A stretch of 47,901 bases of DNA from Eubacterium sp. (GCA_024692605.1 JAILMQ010000027.1:1-47901); one strand, 5' to 3'. Shown: positions 20,183-30,577, numbered from the stretch's first letter. Notes: generated by a model from the sequence alone, not told the origin. A program made the numbers and translations.

Positions 20183-23056
20183 ATGAGTATGAATGGAAAA
20201 ATCGGAATAACAATAATGAAGCATATTATTGGTGGATTATGTCTGATATGTTTTGTCATTTTATTTATAATAATCGGAAAGGATGTATCTGAGCCTGTGG
20301 GGATCCGCATCAAAGACGGAATGGCTCAGGAAATAATCGAATATTCTGACCCGCTGAAGGAGGATTACAATAATTCTAACAGTGAGATTCTCAGGTTCCC
20401 TGTATATGTGGAAACAGATTATGATACAGATCTTGACGGGAAACCTGATCTTATTAAGGCTCTGGTTCAACTTCCGAGACCTGCTGCAAATGGAGATTAT
20501 GCTGCACCTGTTATTTATGAGGCAAGTCCATACGTTTCGGGAACTAACTGGGGAGATCTTAACAAGAATGGTAAGGACTTTTTTGATGAGAGTCTTCTTC
20601 ATACAAAACCGGAAAAGAGAAATGTGGCTGGTTCTGCTACTTCCTTTGATGCGGCGGAGAAGGCAAAAAGGGAGGATTGGGCCTACGGCTTTTCTGATCC
20701 GGAAGATTATATGGGGGATGACGGAATAAAGAATCTGAAGGATTATGATGATTTTCTTGTGAGAGGATTTGCGGTGGTTTTATCTGCCGGTCCGGGAACC
20801 TATGGAAGTGAAGGAATTGAATGCAGTGGAAGCGTTATGGAACGCGATGCCTTTAAGTGCGTTGCTGAGTGGCTCCATGGAGATAGAATAGCCTTTACGG
20901 ATAAGGAAAATAATATTGAGATAAAGGCTGACTGGTCCAGCGGAAAGATAGGGATGATCGGCTTTTCTTATTCTGCAACCATGGCCTATGAGGTTGCATC
21001 AACTGGAGTTCAGGGAGTTGAAACCATTGTCGATAATTCCGGAATATCCAGCTGGTATGATTACGTGAATTCTCAGGGGATGTGTACGAATTTTAACATG
21101 CTGTATGATTATATGAGTATGCTGAATCTTACATGTGCCAGCAGGTTTTTTAAAGATTATGATGAGGATGCAAAGGCTGTTAATGAGAAGTATCTTTACT
21201 GGCTGCAGAAACAGCAGGATGATTTAAAGGGAGATTACGGAAAGTTCTGGGAGTCAACGGATTATTATACCCGGACTTCGGATATGCATGCATCAGCACT
21301 TTTGGTTCATGGACTTAATGACAGAAATGTAAAGACAAAACAATTTGATCTCATGAGGAAGGCATTTCTGAGATCCGGCTGCGAGGTGAAGACAATTCTT
21401 CACCAGAATGGTCATGCTATTCCATGGGACACATATGAAAATACTGAAATTATGATAGGTGATCATTCCTATACGGATTGGCTTAACCTATGGTTCACCC
21501 ATTATCTTCTGGGGGTGGATAATGAGGTTTCGGATATGTCGGACTTTATGATTCAGGATAATAAGACCGGAGAGTTTTTTGGAACGGATGACTGGGAAAG
21601 CGAAAAGACCATCAGTCTTCTTCCTGATACGGAGGGAGAAGAAACAGTTAAGGCGAAGGATGCAGCAGTTACGGATAGTGATCTTCTGGAAAACACATTT
21701 GTGGGTAAGAAAACAGAAAACTCTGCCCTTTGGAAGGCTGACATTAAAGATCCGGTAACTATTAATGGAAAAATTCCGGTTCATCTTCGGGTGAAGGCTG
21801 ATTATAAATCTGATATAGAACTGCCCCTTTCAGTTTATCTGATAGACTATTCAGAAACTCCATTTAATGCATATATTCCCTATGGAGTACTCGAAAGCGA
21901 GCCTGTAACTCTTTCCGGAGACAGCAGGGCTCCTAAAACTATTGTCAGATGGAAGACCACTGAAACAAATAGAAAAATAATAACTGCCGGAAAGCTGGAC
22001 CTTCGAAATCCTGATGCTTCTTATGAACCGGCTACCAGTGTAAAGTCAGAAAATTTTGTTAAGGCGGGAGGATACTATGATTACACGGTATTTTTAGATC
22101 CGACCTACTATACTCTTCAGCCTGGTCACAGCCTGGAATTATATATTGTTCCATTTGGAGAGTATGAAAAACCATTTCTGGTATGGGATATGTATACCCT
22201 GGAGGAAATGATAGAAATGGATATGGATCCGGAGGATTATATCAAGCTTTCCGGAAATTATTCATTCACCATTGATAATTCTAAAAGCTACGCTGCTATA
22301 CCTGTTACCAAAGAGAGCGGTGAGTTTGCACCAAAGGAAAAGGATTCCGGAAAGGATGATAAGGATTCTGATGGCTCGGGAGATGACAAAGAGAAGGATA
22401 AAGATGGAACAATAAGGACTGCAGCAGAAGCTGATGAGGCCATTACCCATATGAAGAATGATTCGGACATTAAGGGAAGCAGATATGCTCCGATTAAGCT
22501 TAGAAGTAAAGGTGAGACCGGCACATCTGTCACACTCAGATGGTCCAAATTAAGCGGTGCAGATAAATACGTGATTTACGGAAACAGCTGCGGCAAAGCT
22601 TCAAAGCCTGTGAAAATAGCCACTGTAAAGGGAGCAAAGAAGAAAATAACCAAAATCGCAGGTAAGAAGATAAAGAAAGGTACATACTATAAGTTTATTG
22701 TGGTGGCACTGGATAAGGATGATAATGTACTCAGTATATCCAAAATAGTTCACGTTGCCAGCAAAGGTGGAAATGTCACGAACCCTAAGGGCGTTACTGT
22801 GAAGCAAGGGAAAAAGACGCTATCTTCGGTAACTCTGAAGAAGGGAAAGACTATAAAAATCAAGGGCTTTGTGAGAAAAAGGTCAAAGAATCTGAAGCTC
22901 AGTACTCATAGGAAGATTAAGTATGAATCCGACAATAATAAGATATGCAGTGTAAGCAGCAGCGGCAGGATTAAAGCCTTAAAAAAGGGGACATGTTACA
23001 TATATGTATATGCGCAAAATGGTCTGTCAAAGAAAATAAAAGTTAAGGTAAAGTAA
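20183..23056 (+). CDS. Membrane-anchored/secreted X-Pro dipeptidyl-peptidase-like (CocE/NonD) hydrolase with C-terminal FN3/Big-like repeats
   Basis: KIGMIGFSYSATMAYEVA nucleophile elbow, VHGLNDRNVK, HQNGHAIPWD; C-terminal NNKICSVSSSGRIKALKKGTCYIYVYAQNG (Big_2-like); start at MSMNGK behind AAGGAG. Confidence 0.85.
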   Translation: MSMNGKIGITIMKHIIGGLCLICFVILFIIIGKDVSEPVGIRIKDGMAQEIIEYSDPLKEDYNNSNSEILRFPVYVETDYDTDLDGKPDLIKALVQLPRPAANGDYAAPVIYEASPYVSGTNWGDLNKNGKDFFDESLLHTKPEKRNVAGSATSFDAAEKAKREDWAYGFSDPEDYMGDDGIKNLKDYDDFLVRGFAVVLSAGPGTYGSEGIECSGSVMERDAFKCVAEWLHGDRIAFTDKENNIEIKADWSSGKIGMIGFSYSATMAYEVASTGVQGVETIVDNSGISSWYDYVNSQGMCTNFNMLYDYMSMLNLTCASRFFKDYDEDAKAVNEKYLYWLQKQQDDLKGDYGKFWESTDYYTRTSDMHASALLVHGLNDRNVKTKQFDLMRKAFLRSGCEVKTILHQNGHAIPWDTYENTEIMIGDHSYTDWLNLWFTHYLLGVDNEVSDMSDFMIQDNKTGEFFGTDDWESEKTISLLPDTEGEETVKAKDAAVTDSDLLENTFVGKKTENSALWKADIKDPVTINGKIPVHLRVKADYKSDIELPLSVYLIDYSETPFNAYIPYGVLESEPVTLSGDSRAPKTIVRWKTTETNRKIITAGKLDLRNPDASYEPATSVKSENFVKAGGYYDYTVFLDPTYYTLQPGHSLELYIVPFGEYEKPFLVWDMYTLEEMIEMDMDPEDYIKLSGNYSFTIDNSKSYAAIPVTKESGEFAPKEKDSGKDDKDSDGSGDDKEKDKDGTIRTAAEADEAITHMKNDSDIKGSRYAPIKLRSKGETGTSVTLRWSKLSGADKYVIYGNSCGKASKPVKIATVKGAKKKITKIAGKKIKKGTYYKFIVVALDKDDNVLSISKIVHVASKGGNVTNPKGVTVKQGKKTLSSVTLKKGKTIKIKGFVRKRSKNLKLSTHRKIKYESDNNKICSVSSSGRIKALKKGTCYIYVYAQNGLSKKIKVKVK

Positions 23057-23095
23057 AAATGACCTGTAAAAGTTAATGTAAAGAAAAAATTTCTG

Positions 23096-23124
23096 TTGTT
23101 GTTTATTACATTTTTTGATATAAT
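23096..23124 (+). promoter_or_regulatory. Promoter candidate for glmU-like/pth/mfd cluster
   Basis: TTGTTG (23096-23101), 17-nt spacer, TATAAT (23119-23124). Confidence 0.45.
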
Positions 23125-23162
23125 TACTCGGCTTATGATTTTTTGATTGTGAGGAGAGAATT

Positions 23163-23915
23163 ATGGAAAAGTTTAAGGCTGTCATTCTGGCGGCTGGTAA
23201 AGGTACAAGGATGGAATCTGATCTTCCTAAGGTGCTCCACAAGGTTTGTGGTCAGACGATGGTTCATTATACCATTGCCGCAGCAAAGGAGGCCGGCGCT
23301 ACAGATGTTATTGTGATAGTCGGATATCAGAGTCAGCTTGTAAAGAGAGAAATCATTGATTATGTTGAATATGCTGAACAGAGAGAGCAGCTTGGTACCG
23401 GCCATGCAGTAATGTGTGCCCAGGAGCAGATCGGTGAAGAAGGCGATGTAATAGTACTGTGTGGAGATACACCCCTTATAACTGCCCAGACTATTACAAA
23501 ACTTAAAGAGAAGCATAAAAAAGAATCTAATGGTGTGACTGTACTTTCAGCGATAGTTGATGATCCTACAGGATATGGAAGGATTATTCGTGATGAGGAT
23601 GGGAACTTCATTAAGATAGTAGAACATAAGGATTGTACAGAGAAAGAGCTTCTTGTAAATGAAATCAACTCAGGTATGTATGTTTTCAATGCTGAAGCTC
23701 TGAGTTCCAGTCTTAAAAGACTCACAAACAATAATGCCCAGGGTGAGTATTATCTTACAGATACAATTTCCATCATCAAGACAGCAGGTCTTAAGGTTAA
23801 TGCCATGCCTGTGGATGATGTAAATGAAATCCTTGGAGTTAACACTGTTAAGCAGCTTGCTGAGGCTGAAGAGATAATGAAAGCAAGACAGGGGCTGAAG
23901 GAAGAGACAGAATAA
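23163..23915 (+). CDS. N-acetylglucosamine-1-phosphate uridyltransferase, GlmU N-terminal domain only
   Basis: AVILAAGKGTRMESDLPKVLHKVCG, EQLGTGHAVMCA, VLCGDTPLI, GYGRIIRDEDG, EINSGMYVF; stops at 250 aa with no left-handed beta-helix domain. Confidence 0.88.
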   Translation: MEKFKAVILAAGKGTRMESDLPKVLHKVCGQTMVHYTIAAAKEAGATDVIVIVGYQSQLVKREIIDYVEYAEQREQLGTGHAVMCAQEQIGEEGDVIVLCGDTPLITAQTITKLKEKHKKESNGVTVLSAIVDDPTGYGRIIRDEDGNFIKIVEHKDCTEKELLVNEINSGMYVFNAEALSSSLKRLTNNNAQGEYYLTDTISIIKTAGLKVNAMPVDDVNEILGVNTVKQLAEAEEIMKARQGLKEETE

Positions 23916-23917
23916 TA

Positions 23918-24475
23918 ATGAAGATTGTAGTAGGACTTGGTAATCCGGGAATTAAATATGCAGGTACTCGCCATAATACAGGCTTTTCCGTGGCTACAGC
24001 CATTTCTGACAAGTATAGAATTCCTATTAATAAAAAGGAATGTAAGGCCATAACAGGACATGGCATTATAGCCGGCGAAAAGGTAGTACTTGCTATGCCG
24101 CAGACCTATATGAATCTCAGTGGTGAGTCAGTTCGGGCACTTATGGATTTTTATAAATGTACCGCGTCAGATATTATCGTTATTTATGACGATGTTGATC
24201 TGGATGTGGGAACTATTCGTATCAGAAAACAGGGAAGTGCCGGCGGTCATAATGGTATAAAAAATATAATTCTTCATACAGGTGGAGAAGTATTCGACCG
24301 TGTAAAAGTAGGAGTCGGACATAAACCTGAGAATTGGGATATGGCTGATTATGTGCTGAGTAGATTTCCTAAGGATGATCTGGTGGCTGTAAGGGATGCT
24401 GTTTCCAGAGCCGCAGATGCGGTAGAAGAGATTATAGCAAATGGTGCTGAGTCAGCTATGAATAAGTACAATTAA
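23918..24475 (+). CDS. pth: Peptidyl-tRNA hydrolase
   Basis: MKIVVGLGNPGIKYAGTRHNTGF, MPQTYMNLSGESV, IYDDVDLDVG, GSAGGHNGIKNI. Confidence 0.96.
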   Translation: MKIVVGLGNPGIKYAGTRHNTGFSVATAISDKYRIPINKKECKAITGHGIIAGEKVVLAMPQTYMNLSGESVRALMDFYKCTASDIIVIYDDVDLDVGTIRIRKQGSAGGHNGIKNIILHTGGEVFDRVKVGVGHKPENWDMADYVLSRFPKDDLVAVRDAVSRAADAVEEIIANGAESAMNKYN

Positions 24476-24492
24476 TAAAAGAAGGTGCGTGG

Positions 24493-27400
24493 ATGGAAGC
24501 TCTTTTAAAACCCTTCCGGGAAAGCACTGAACTAAGTAGGATTAACGAACTGAAAGCCCCTGTAAATGTATGGGGCATTACAAGAAGTGCGAGACCTTTG
24601 GTCTCAGAGTGCATCAGAGGCGGGAGTAATTTTGCTCTTGTAGTAACATATGATACTGCCAGAGCTGAAAAACTGTATCAGGACTACAGGTTTTATAACA
24701 AAAATGTTTTTCTTTACCCTGCGAAGGATGCGCTTTTCTATTATGCGGATGTTCATGGGAATCTTACATCAGCCAGGCGACTGGAAATCTTAAAAAGAAT
24801 ATATAAGAATGAACCGACAGTTATTATAACCACGATTGATGGTGTAATGGACAGGTTACCGGATCTTAAATACTTCGAAAGGCATGCTTTCACATTGGAG
24901 GTAGGTCAGGAAGTAGATATGGATAAGATCAAAGCCGAGCTTACCATGCTTGGTTATGAAAACTCCGGAATTGTCGAATCAAGAGGGCAGTTTTCTGTCA
25001 GAGGAGGAATACTTGATATATACCCCCTGACAGAAGAGTGCCCTTGTCGTGTTGAATTCTTCGGGGATGAGATAGAATCCATCAGATACTTTGATGAAAA
25101 TTCCCAAAGGTCTATCGAGCAGTGTGAGTCCATAGAGGTGCTACCTGCCAGTGAATATGTTTTAAGTCCCGCAAGAATAAGGCGAGGAATAAATGAGATA
25201 GATGAGGAAAGTGAAAGGGTTGCCGGTGCATTTAAAAAGGAATTCAAAACCCAGAGCTATGCCCGTCTTACTTCATACATAAAGCATGTTAAGGAAGAGA
25301 TTCAGGAATATAACTCTACTTCGGGTTTGGATAGTTTTGTAACATATTTCTTTACTGACACAGTTTCTTTTCTTGATTATCTCCCTAAGGATACCCCGGT
25401 TTTTGTTGATGAACCTTCACGGGTTTATGAAAGACTGATAGGTTATGCAAGAGAGTTTGCTGTTTCCATGGAATCGCGTCTGGAAAGTGGATATATTCTT
25501 CCGGGACAGGCGGAGGTTCTTTTTAGTGACAAAGAAACACTGGCAAGGCTTTGCATGACAAGGCTGTATCTGCTTTCTGATTTTTACCGTAAGGAAACAG
25601 ACTGGAATGAAAACTCAAATATTAATATAGAACTTAAGGGTATTGGCTCCTATAGAGGTGATACCTCCCTGTTGATATCGGATATAAAAAAATGGAGAAA
25701 AGATGATTATAAGATCATAATTCTTTCTCCATCCCCTACAAGAGGTAAGAGATTATCCCAGTTTTTGATGGATGAGGATATTCCTGCATTTTTCACAACA
25801 TCAACCAACCGTATTTTAAAAGAACGGGAAGTGATGATCACAACCGGAAGTCTTGAAGAGGGCTTCAGGATTCCTGAAGCAGGACTCGCCATAATTAGTG
25901 AAAATGAGATCTTTGAAGGGGAGAAAAAGAAGAGAAAAAAGCTTCGTAAAAAATATGAAGCACCTAAGTATTCCAGCCTAGATGAAATAGGCGTCGGGGA
26001 CTATGTGGTCCATGAAAGACACGGAATTGGAATATATAAGGGTATAGAAAAAGTAAAAACCTCTGATGGAAGAGAGAGGGACTACATAAATATTGATTAT
26101 GCCGGCGGTGGAAGGCTGTTTATTCCTATTGAACAGCTCAGTCTTATTGGCAAATATTCCAGTAAGGATTCAAGACCTCCGAAGCTGAATAAGCTGGGTG
26201 GAAGTGAGTGGTCGAAGACCAGATCCAGAGTTAAGTCAAATGTAGATGACATCGCAAATGAACTTATAGAGCTATATGCCATCAGACAAAACAGAAAGGG
26301 CTATGCCTTCTCTGAAGATACCGTATGGCAGAAGGAATTTGAAGAACTATTTCCGTATGAAGAAACACCGGATCAGGTAAGTGCAATAGAAGACACAAAG
26401 CATGATATGGAGAGTGATCATATCATGGACAGACTTATCTGTGGAGATGTTGGCTTTGGAAAGACCGAAGTTGCAATCCGTGCAGCCTTCAAAGCAGTTC
26501 AGGATGGAAAGCAGGTGGCATATCTGGTGCCTACCACCATTCTTGCAGAACAGCATTTTGAAACATTTGTCCAGAGAATGAAGGACTATCCGGTGAATAT
26601 TAGTGTGCTTTCAAGATTCTGTACCGCAAAGCAGACTAAAGAAACTCTGGAAGGGCTAAAAAAGGGCTCCGTAGATATAGTAATAGGAACCCATAGGCTT
26701 CTTTCAAAGGATGTGGGTTATAAAGCACTTGGACTTCTTATAATAGATGAGGAACAACGCTTTGGTGTTAAACATAAGGAGACCATAAAACAGCTGAAGA
26801 ATACAGTTGATGTATTAACCCTTACTGCAACACCTATTCCACGTACACTGCATATGAGCCTTATTGGAATAAGGGATATGAGTATACTGGAAGAGCCCCC
26901 GGTGGACAGACGTCCTATCCAGACCTATGTTATGGAATATGATAAGGAAATCGTGAAGGAAGCGGTCTCCAGGGAGCTGGCCAGAAATGGACAGGTTTAT
27001 TATGTATATAATCGTGTGGATGATATAGAAAGAGTGACCCTGGAACTCAGGAGTCTGCTTCCGGATGCTGTTATAGAATTTGCCCATGGTAAGATGAAGG
27101 AACGGGAACTGGAAAATATAATGCATGCATTTATCAATAAAGAGATTGATGTTCTTGTATCCACTACCATTATTGAAACAGGCCTTGATATTCCAAATGT
27201 AAATACAATGATAATTCATAATGCAGATAACTTCGGACTGGCTCAGCTCTATCAGTTGAGAGGGCGTGTGGGAAGATCTGACAGATCTGCCTATGCATTT
27301 CTGATGTATAGAAGAGATAAGGTCATAAAGGAAGTTGCTGAGAAGAGACTATCTGCCATTAGAGAATTTACTGAACTGGGTTCAGGATATAAGATATCCA

Positions 27401-28026
27401 TGAAGGATCTGGAAATAAGAGGTGCGGGAAATGTACTTGGCAGCAGTCAGTCCGGTCATATGGAGGAAATAGGATATGACCTCTATGTTAAACTTCTTAA
27501 CAAGGCAATAAAGGCGAAACTAGGTGAAGAGGAGGTTCAGGATTTCGACACCTCCATCGATATACCTGTTGATGCATATATTCCGGATGAATATGTGAGA
27601 AATGAATATCTGAAGCTGGAGCTTTATAAAAGGATATCTCATATAGAGAATCAGGAGGATGCTGAAGATATAGTTGCTGAAGCTGAAGACAGGTTCGGTA
27701 CAGTACCAAAACCTATGGAAAGACTTATTCAGGTTGCAATTATAAGGGCAAAAGCACATCAGGCGAGTATGACATTTATTCGCTATGCAAATGGCTTCGT
27801 TCAGTATATAATAAGGGATGGTACAAAGGTAAGGGTTGAGAAAATACCTGATTTCATGAAGAAATATAAAGGTGAGATAAGACTTATTACCACCAAAGAA
27901 TCAGGCTTTGCAATTAAGACCTCCAGCCTGATACAGGAAAATATGCTTGCTGCCATTGAGAAATCAGTTGATGACATATATAGCGAGCTTATAGTGAAAG
28001 AGAAAGAAAATGAGAAAGATAAATAG
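24493..28026 (+). CDS. mfd: Transcription-repair coupling factor
   Basis: 1177 aa; GDYVVHERHGIGIYKGIEK, ICGDVGFGKTEVAIRAAFKA, IIDEEQRFGVKHKE, LTATPIPRTLHMS, QLRGRVGRSDR. Confidence 0.98.
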   Translation: MEALLKPFRESTELSRINELKAPVNVWGITRSARPLVSECIRGGSNFALVVTYDTARAEKLYQDYRFYNKNVFLYPAKDALFYYADVHGNLTSARRLEILKRIYKNEPTVIITTIDGVMDRLPDLKYFERHAFTLEVGQEVDMDKIKAELTMLGYENSGIVESRGQFSVRGGILDIYPLTEECPCRVEFFGDEIESIRYFDENSQRSIEQCESIEVLPASEYVLSPARIRRGINEIDEESERVAGAFKKEFKTQSYARLTSYIKHVKEEIQEYNSTSGLDSFVTYFFTDTVSFLDYLPKDTPVFVDEPSRVYERLIGYAREFAVSMESRLESGYILPGQAEVLFSDKETLARLCMTRLYLLSDFYRKETDWNENSNINIELKGIGSYRGDTSLLISDIKKWRKDDYKIIILSPSPTRGKRLSQFLMDEDIPAFFTTSTNRILKEREVMITTGSLEEGFRIPEAGLAIISENEIFEGEKKKRKKLRKKYEAPKYSSLDEIGVGDYVVHERHGIGIYKGIEKVKTSDGRERDYINIDYAGGGRLFIPIEQLSLIGKYSSKDSRPPKLNKLGGSEWSKTRSRVKSNVDDIANELIELYAIRQNRKGYAFSEDTVWQKEFEELFPYEETPDQVSAIEDTKHDMESDHIMDRLICGDVGFGKTEVAIRAAFKAVQDGKQVAYLVPTTILAEQHFETFVQRMKDYPVNISVLSRFCTAKQTKETLEGLKKGSVDIVIGTHRLLSKDVGYKALGLLIIDEEQRFGVKHKETIKQLKNTVDVLTLTATPIPRTLHMSLIGIRDMSILEEPPVDRRPIQTYVMEYDKEIVKEAVSRELARNGQVYYVYNRVDDIERVTLELRSLLPDAVIEFAHGKMKERELENIMHAFINKEIDVLVSTTIIETGLDIPNVNTMIIHNADNFGLAQLYQLRGRVGRSDRSAYAFLMYRRDKVIKEVAEKRLSAIREFTELGSGYKISMKDLEIRGAGNVLGSSQSGHMEEIGYDLYVKLLNKAIKAKLGEEEVQDFDTSIDIPVDAYIPDEYVRNEYLKLELYKRISHIENQEDAEDIVAEAEDRFGTVPKPMERLIQVAIIRAKAHQASMTFIRYANGFVQYIIRDGTKVRVEKIPDFMKKYKGEIRLITTKESGFAIKTSSLIQENMLAAIEKSVDDIYSELIVKEKENEKDK

Positions 28027-29098
28027 TATCTGCAAACTGAAAAGGGTAATGGCTGCCGGACTTACACTTATTATGTGTCTGGGAGCGGCTTCCTGTGGAT
28101 TTAGAGAGGAAGAGGCTGCCAGTCCGGAGGATACGGTATTTAGTTTTGCCGGAGAGGATGTTTCCTTTGGTGAGGTTTTTCTGTATGCAAATAGTGTGAT
28201 TGAAGACTATGATAAGACCTACGGAGATGCTATCTGGAAAACTGATATATCCGTTACCAGAGATCAGAGTGCCAATATGGAGGATGTTACCCGTAAAGAT
28301 ATTATTGAAGACATCGTCCATGTAAAGATGCTGGCAAGCAAGGCTAATGAATATAAATGTGCCCTTTCCGAGGATGAAACAAAGAATGTGGATAAAGAGG
28401 CGGATGCCTTCTATGAAGAGCTGACAGATAAGCAGATTGAAGAGATGCAGTTGAACTATGATATGGTTCATGAGGTTATGCAGGAGAATGCGCTGGCTAA
28501 AAAAGTTTATGATACCATTATAGAAGGTGCCGGAATTGAGGTTTCAGATGAAGATGCAAGAGAAACCACATTCTATGATCTTTATTTTGAATGCTATGCG
28601 GTGGCGTCAAACGGAGATGTGACGAAGTTCTCCGATGACGAAAAGGAGTCCCAGTATGAAAGGGCGCTTCAAGCTTATAATACACTTATAAATCCTATTG
28701 ACAGTGGCTCCAATGACGGTACGTCTTCAACAGGTGCCAACAGCACAAATATTGAGGGACTGGCAGAATACTATGGTTTACATAATGCGGCGTACTATAC
28801 CATGACCCCTGGTGAGATATCAGGAATCTACGGTGATAATGTGGCTGAACAGATATATAGTCTTGAGGATGGATCCTACAGTCTGGTAATTGAGTCTGAG
28901 TATGGTTATCATATATTCTATATGAAAGCTCTTACAGATAGAGAGGCTACGGACAAAAGAAAAGAGGACCTTATAGTCAGCAAGAGAAGAACCTATATGG
29001 ATTCCCTTTATACAGAGTGGGCGAAGGACATGGACCCCAACTACAGTTATGAAAAATCAGTGGATTTCGGAGTTTATGATTCAATTAAGTTTGAGTGA
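28010..29098 (+). CDS. PrsA/SurA-like foldase lipoprotein
   Basis: Lipobox CLGAASC; SurA-N-like helical region; C-terminal GEISGIYGDNVAEQIYSLEDGSYSLVIESEYGYHIFYM; 17-bp overlap with mfd. Confidence 0.75.
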   Translation: MRKINSICKLKRVMAAGLTLIMCLGAASCGFREEEAASPEDTVFSFAGEDVSFGEVFLYANSVIEDYDKTYGDAIWKTDISVTRDQSANMEDVTRKDIIEDIVHVKMLASKANEYKCALSEDETKNVDKEADAFYEELTDKQIEEMQLNYDMVHEVMQENALAKKVYDTIIEGAGIEVSDEDARETTFYDLYFECYAVASNGDVTKFSDDEKESQYERALQAYNTLINPIDSGSNDGTSSTGANSTNIEGLAEYYGLHNAAYYTMTPGEISGIYGDNVAEQIYSLEDGSYSLVIESEYGYHIFYMKALTDREATDKRKEDLIVSKRRTYMDSLYTEWAKDMDPNYSYEKSVDFGVYDSIKFE

Positions 29099-29102
29099 TA
29101 GA

Positions 29103-29135
29103 TCAAAAAAGTGAGGCGTTGCCTCACTTTTTTGA
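29103..29135. terminator. Bidirectional rho-independent terminator
   Basis: TCAAAAAAGTGAGGC-GTT-GCCTCACTTTTTTGA perfect palindrome between convergent genes. Confidence 0.9.
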
Positions 29136-29150
29136 TTATTATGTTATATG

Positions 29151-30350
29151 TTAATTCGGGTCATTGTTATCTGTTTTCCGGGCTAACTGATCCAGTGTCA
29201 GGCAAAGGGGTTCTAATGATTCCAGATTCGATGGGATGTTCGAACATATTGCTATGACATATGGAGCCGAGCAGCCTCCTGCAGATACATCGGGATAAAC
29301 GATACCACCATCATTTGAGGAGGCGTATTTACTTTCGTTCTGCCATCCGGCCTTTGACTGTGTATGTTTTTTTGCTCCAATGGCTGTATACACCGGTGAC
29401 TGGTTTGGCTGTTCATACCAGCTGCTTATGGAGCGGCCTGTGTCATCTGTATTGAAAAAGAAATAATTTTTAACCCAGAGTTTAGATAAGATTCTTGGAC
29501 TTATTCTCGGATAGTTGTAGGTACAGAAGCCCTCATCTATATTCAGATCACCAATCCATTTCTTTAAGTGCTCCCTGCCATAGGTTCTTCTGTAGGAACT
29601 GTATAGCTTATTGTCTGAGTACATCAGAATCTGAATCATATTATTTTTCTGACGCTCGATCAGTTCCGGCTGGTCTGAAACCAGACTTGCGATATAAGGC
29701 CCTTTGATACAACTGGCTGAATAAACATCCAGATCACAGTTATAAGCTAATCCTTTTCCCGTATAAATATTTATCAAAACAAATCCAATCTGATAGGAAG
29801 AGTTTCCCTTCGCTTTCTGAAGGGCCTGATTTATATATATATTATCCTCACTGTCAGGTGTATATCCGCCTATTCCATAAAGGGAATGCTCTGAAGAATC
29901 TTCTTCGGGCACAGCATCTATCTTTTCAACGAGACCGGCTTTACTTACTATCTGACCATTATCATCAAAGACAAAAGGCCTTCCGTCTATCTCCCTGTAT
30001 CCTGTGGCCAGCATTCCGCTATCGTAAAAATAATAGCTTTTGCCCAGTATATTCTGCCAGCCTGTCAGCATTACACCATCGTTATCAAAATAGTATTTAT
30101 GGTCATAAAGAGTCTGCCATCCGGTGGCATTTTTTCCTTCTTCGATTTCGTAGTATTTATTACCGTTTTCAGTTTTCCAGTGTGGGGAAAAAGCTTTTGG
30201 TTCTGCGTCAGTTTTAGTTGCAGCATCTGTAGGGGTTTCTATATTTATATCTTTGTTTTGAGTATGAAGAAAATGTATACCAAAACCGGCTGCTCCCACT
30301 ATGATCAGCCCGATGATACAGCATATGATAACTTTGATTTTAAAACTCAT
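29151..30350 (-). CDS. Membrane-anchored protein with cell-wall-binding repeats fused to a class A beta-lactamase-like serine hydrolase domain
   Basis: N-terminal TM; GWQTLYDHKYYFDNDGVMLTGWQ repeats; SCIK (SxxK), YSDN (SDN), SKAG (KTG-like). Confidence 0.75.
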   Translation of the reverse strand: MSFKIKVIICCIIGLIIVGAAGFGIHFLHTQNKDINIETPTDAATKTDAEPKAFSPHWKTENGNKYYEIEEGKNATGWQTLYDHKYYFDNDGVMLTGWQNILGKSYYFYDSGMLATGYREIDGRPFVFDDNGQIVSKAGLVEKIDAVPEEDSSEHSLYGIGGYTPDSEDNIYINQALQKAKGNSSYQIGFVLINIYTGKGLAYNCDLDVYSASCIKGPYIASLVSDQPELIERQKNNMIQILMYSDNKLYSSYRRTYGREHLKKWIGDLNIDEGFCTYNYPRISPRILSKLWVKNYFFFNTDDTGRSISSWYEQPNQSPVYTAIGAKKHTQSKAGWQNESKYASSNDGGIVYPDVSAGGCSAPYVIAICSNIPSNLESLEPLCLTLDQLARKTDNNDPN

Positions 30351-30387
30351 ATTAAAACTCCGAGAGTAAGTAAGAATTCGTTTTTAG

Positions 30388-30577
30388 TGTGTCATGAGAC
30401 ATCTATGACATACGGATTGCTCCGTTTCTTACGAAACTCACGCAATCCTTAAAACATTCGGAATCCGCTGTTTTTCTATGAAAAACGCTACTTCCTCATG
30501 TTTCAGCGTGTCATGAGATCAACATACTCTCCCTGCGAGCAGGAGAGTATGTTGATCTATGACACTTATGTCATAGT
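30388..30577. repeat. Intergenic hairpin array / possible MITE with GTGTCAT...ATGACAC ends
   Basis: GTGTCATGAGA at 30388 and 30508; H1 GGATTGC/GCAATCC (30414-30448); H2 AAACAT/ATGTTT with GTTTTTC/GAAAAAC (30452-30503); H3 GTGTCAT.AGATCAACATACTCTC...GAGAGTATGTTGATCTATGACAC (30508-30565); CTATGAC/GTCATAG (30558-30577). Confidence 0.65.
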
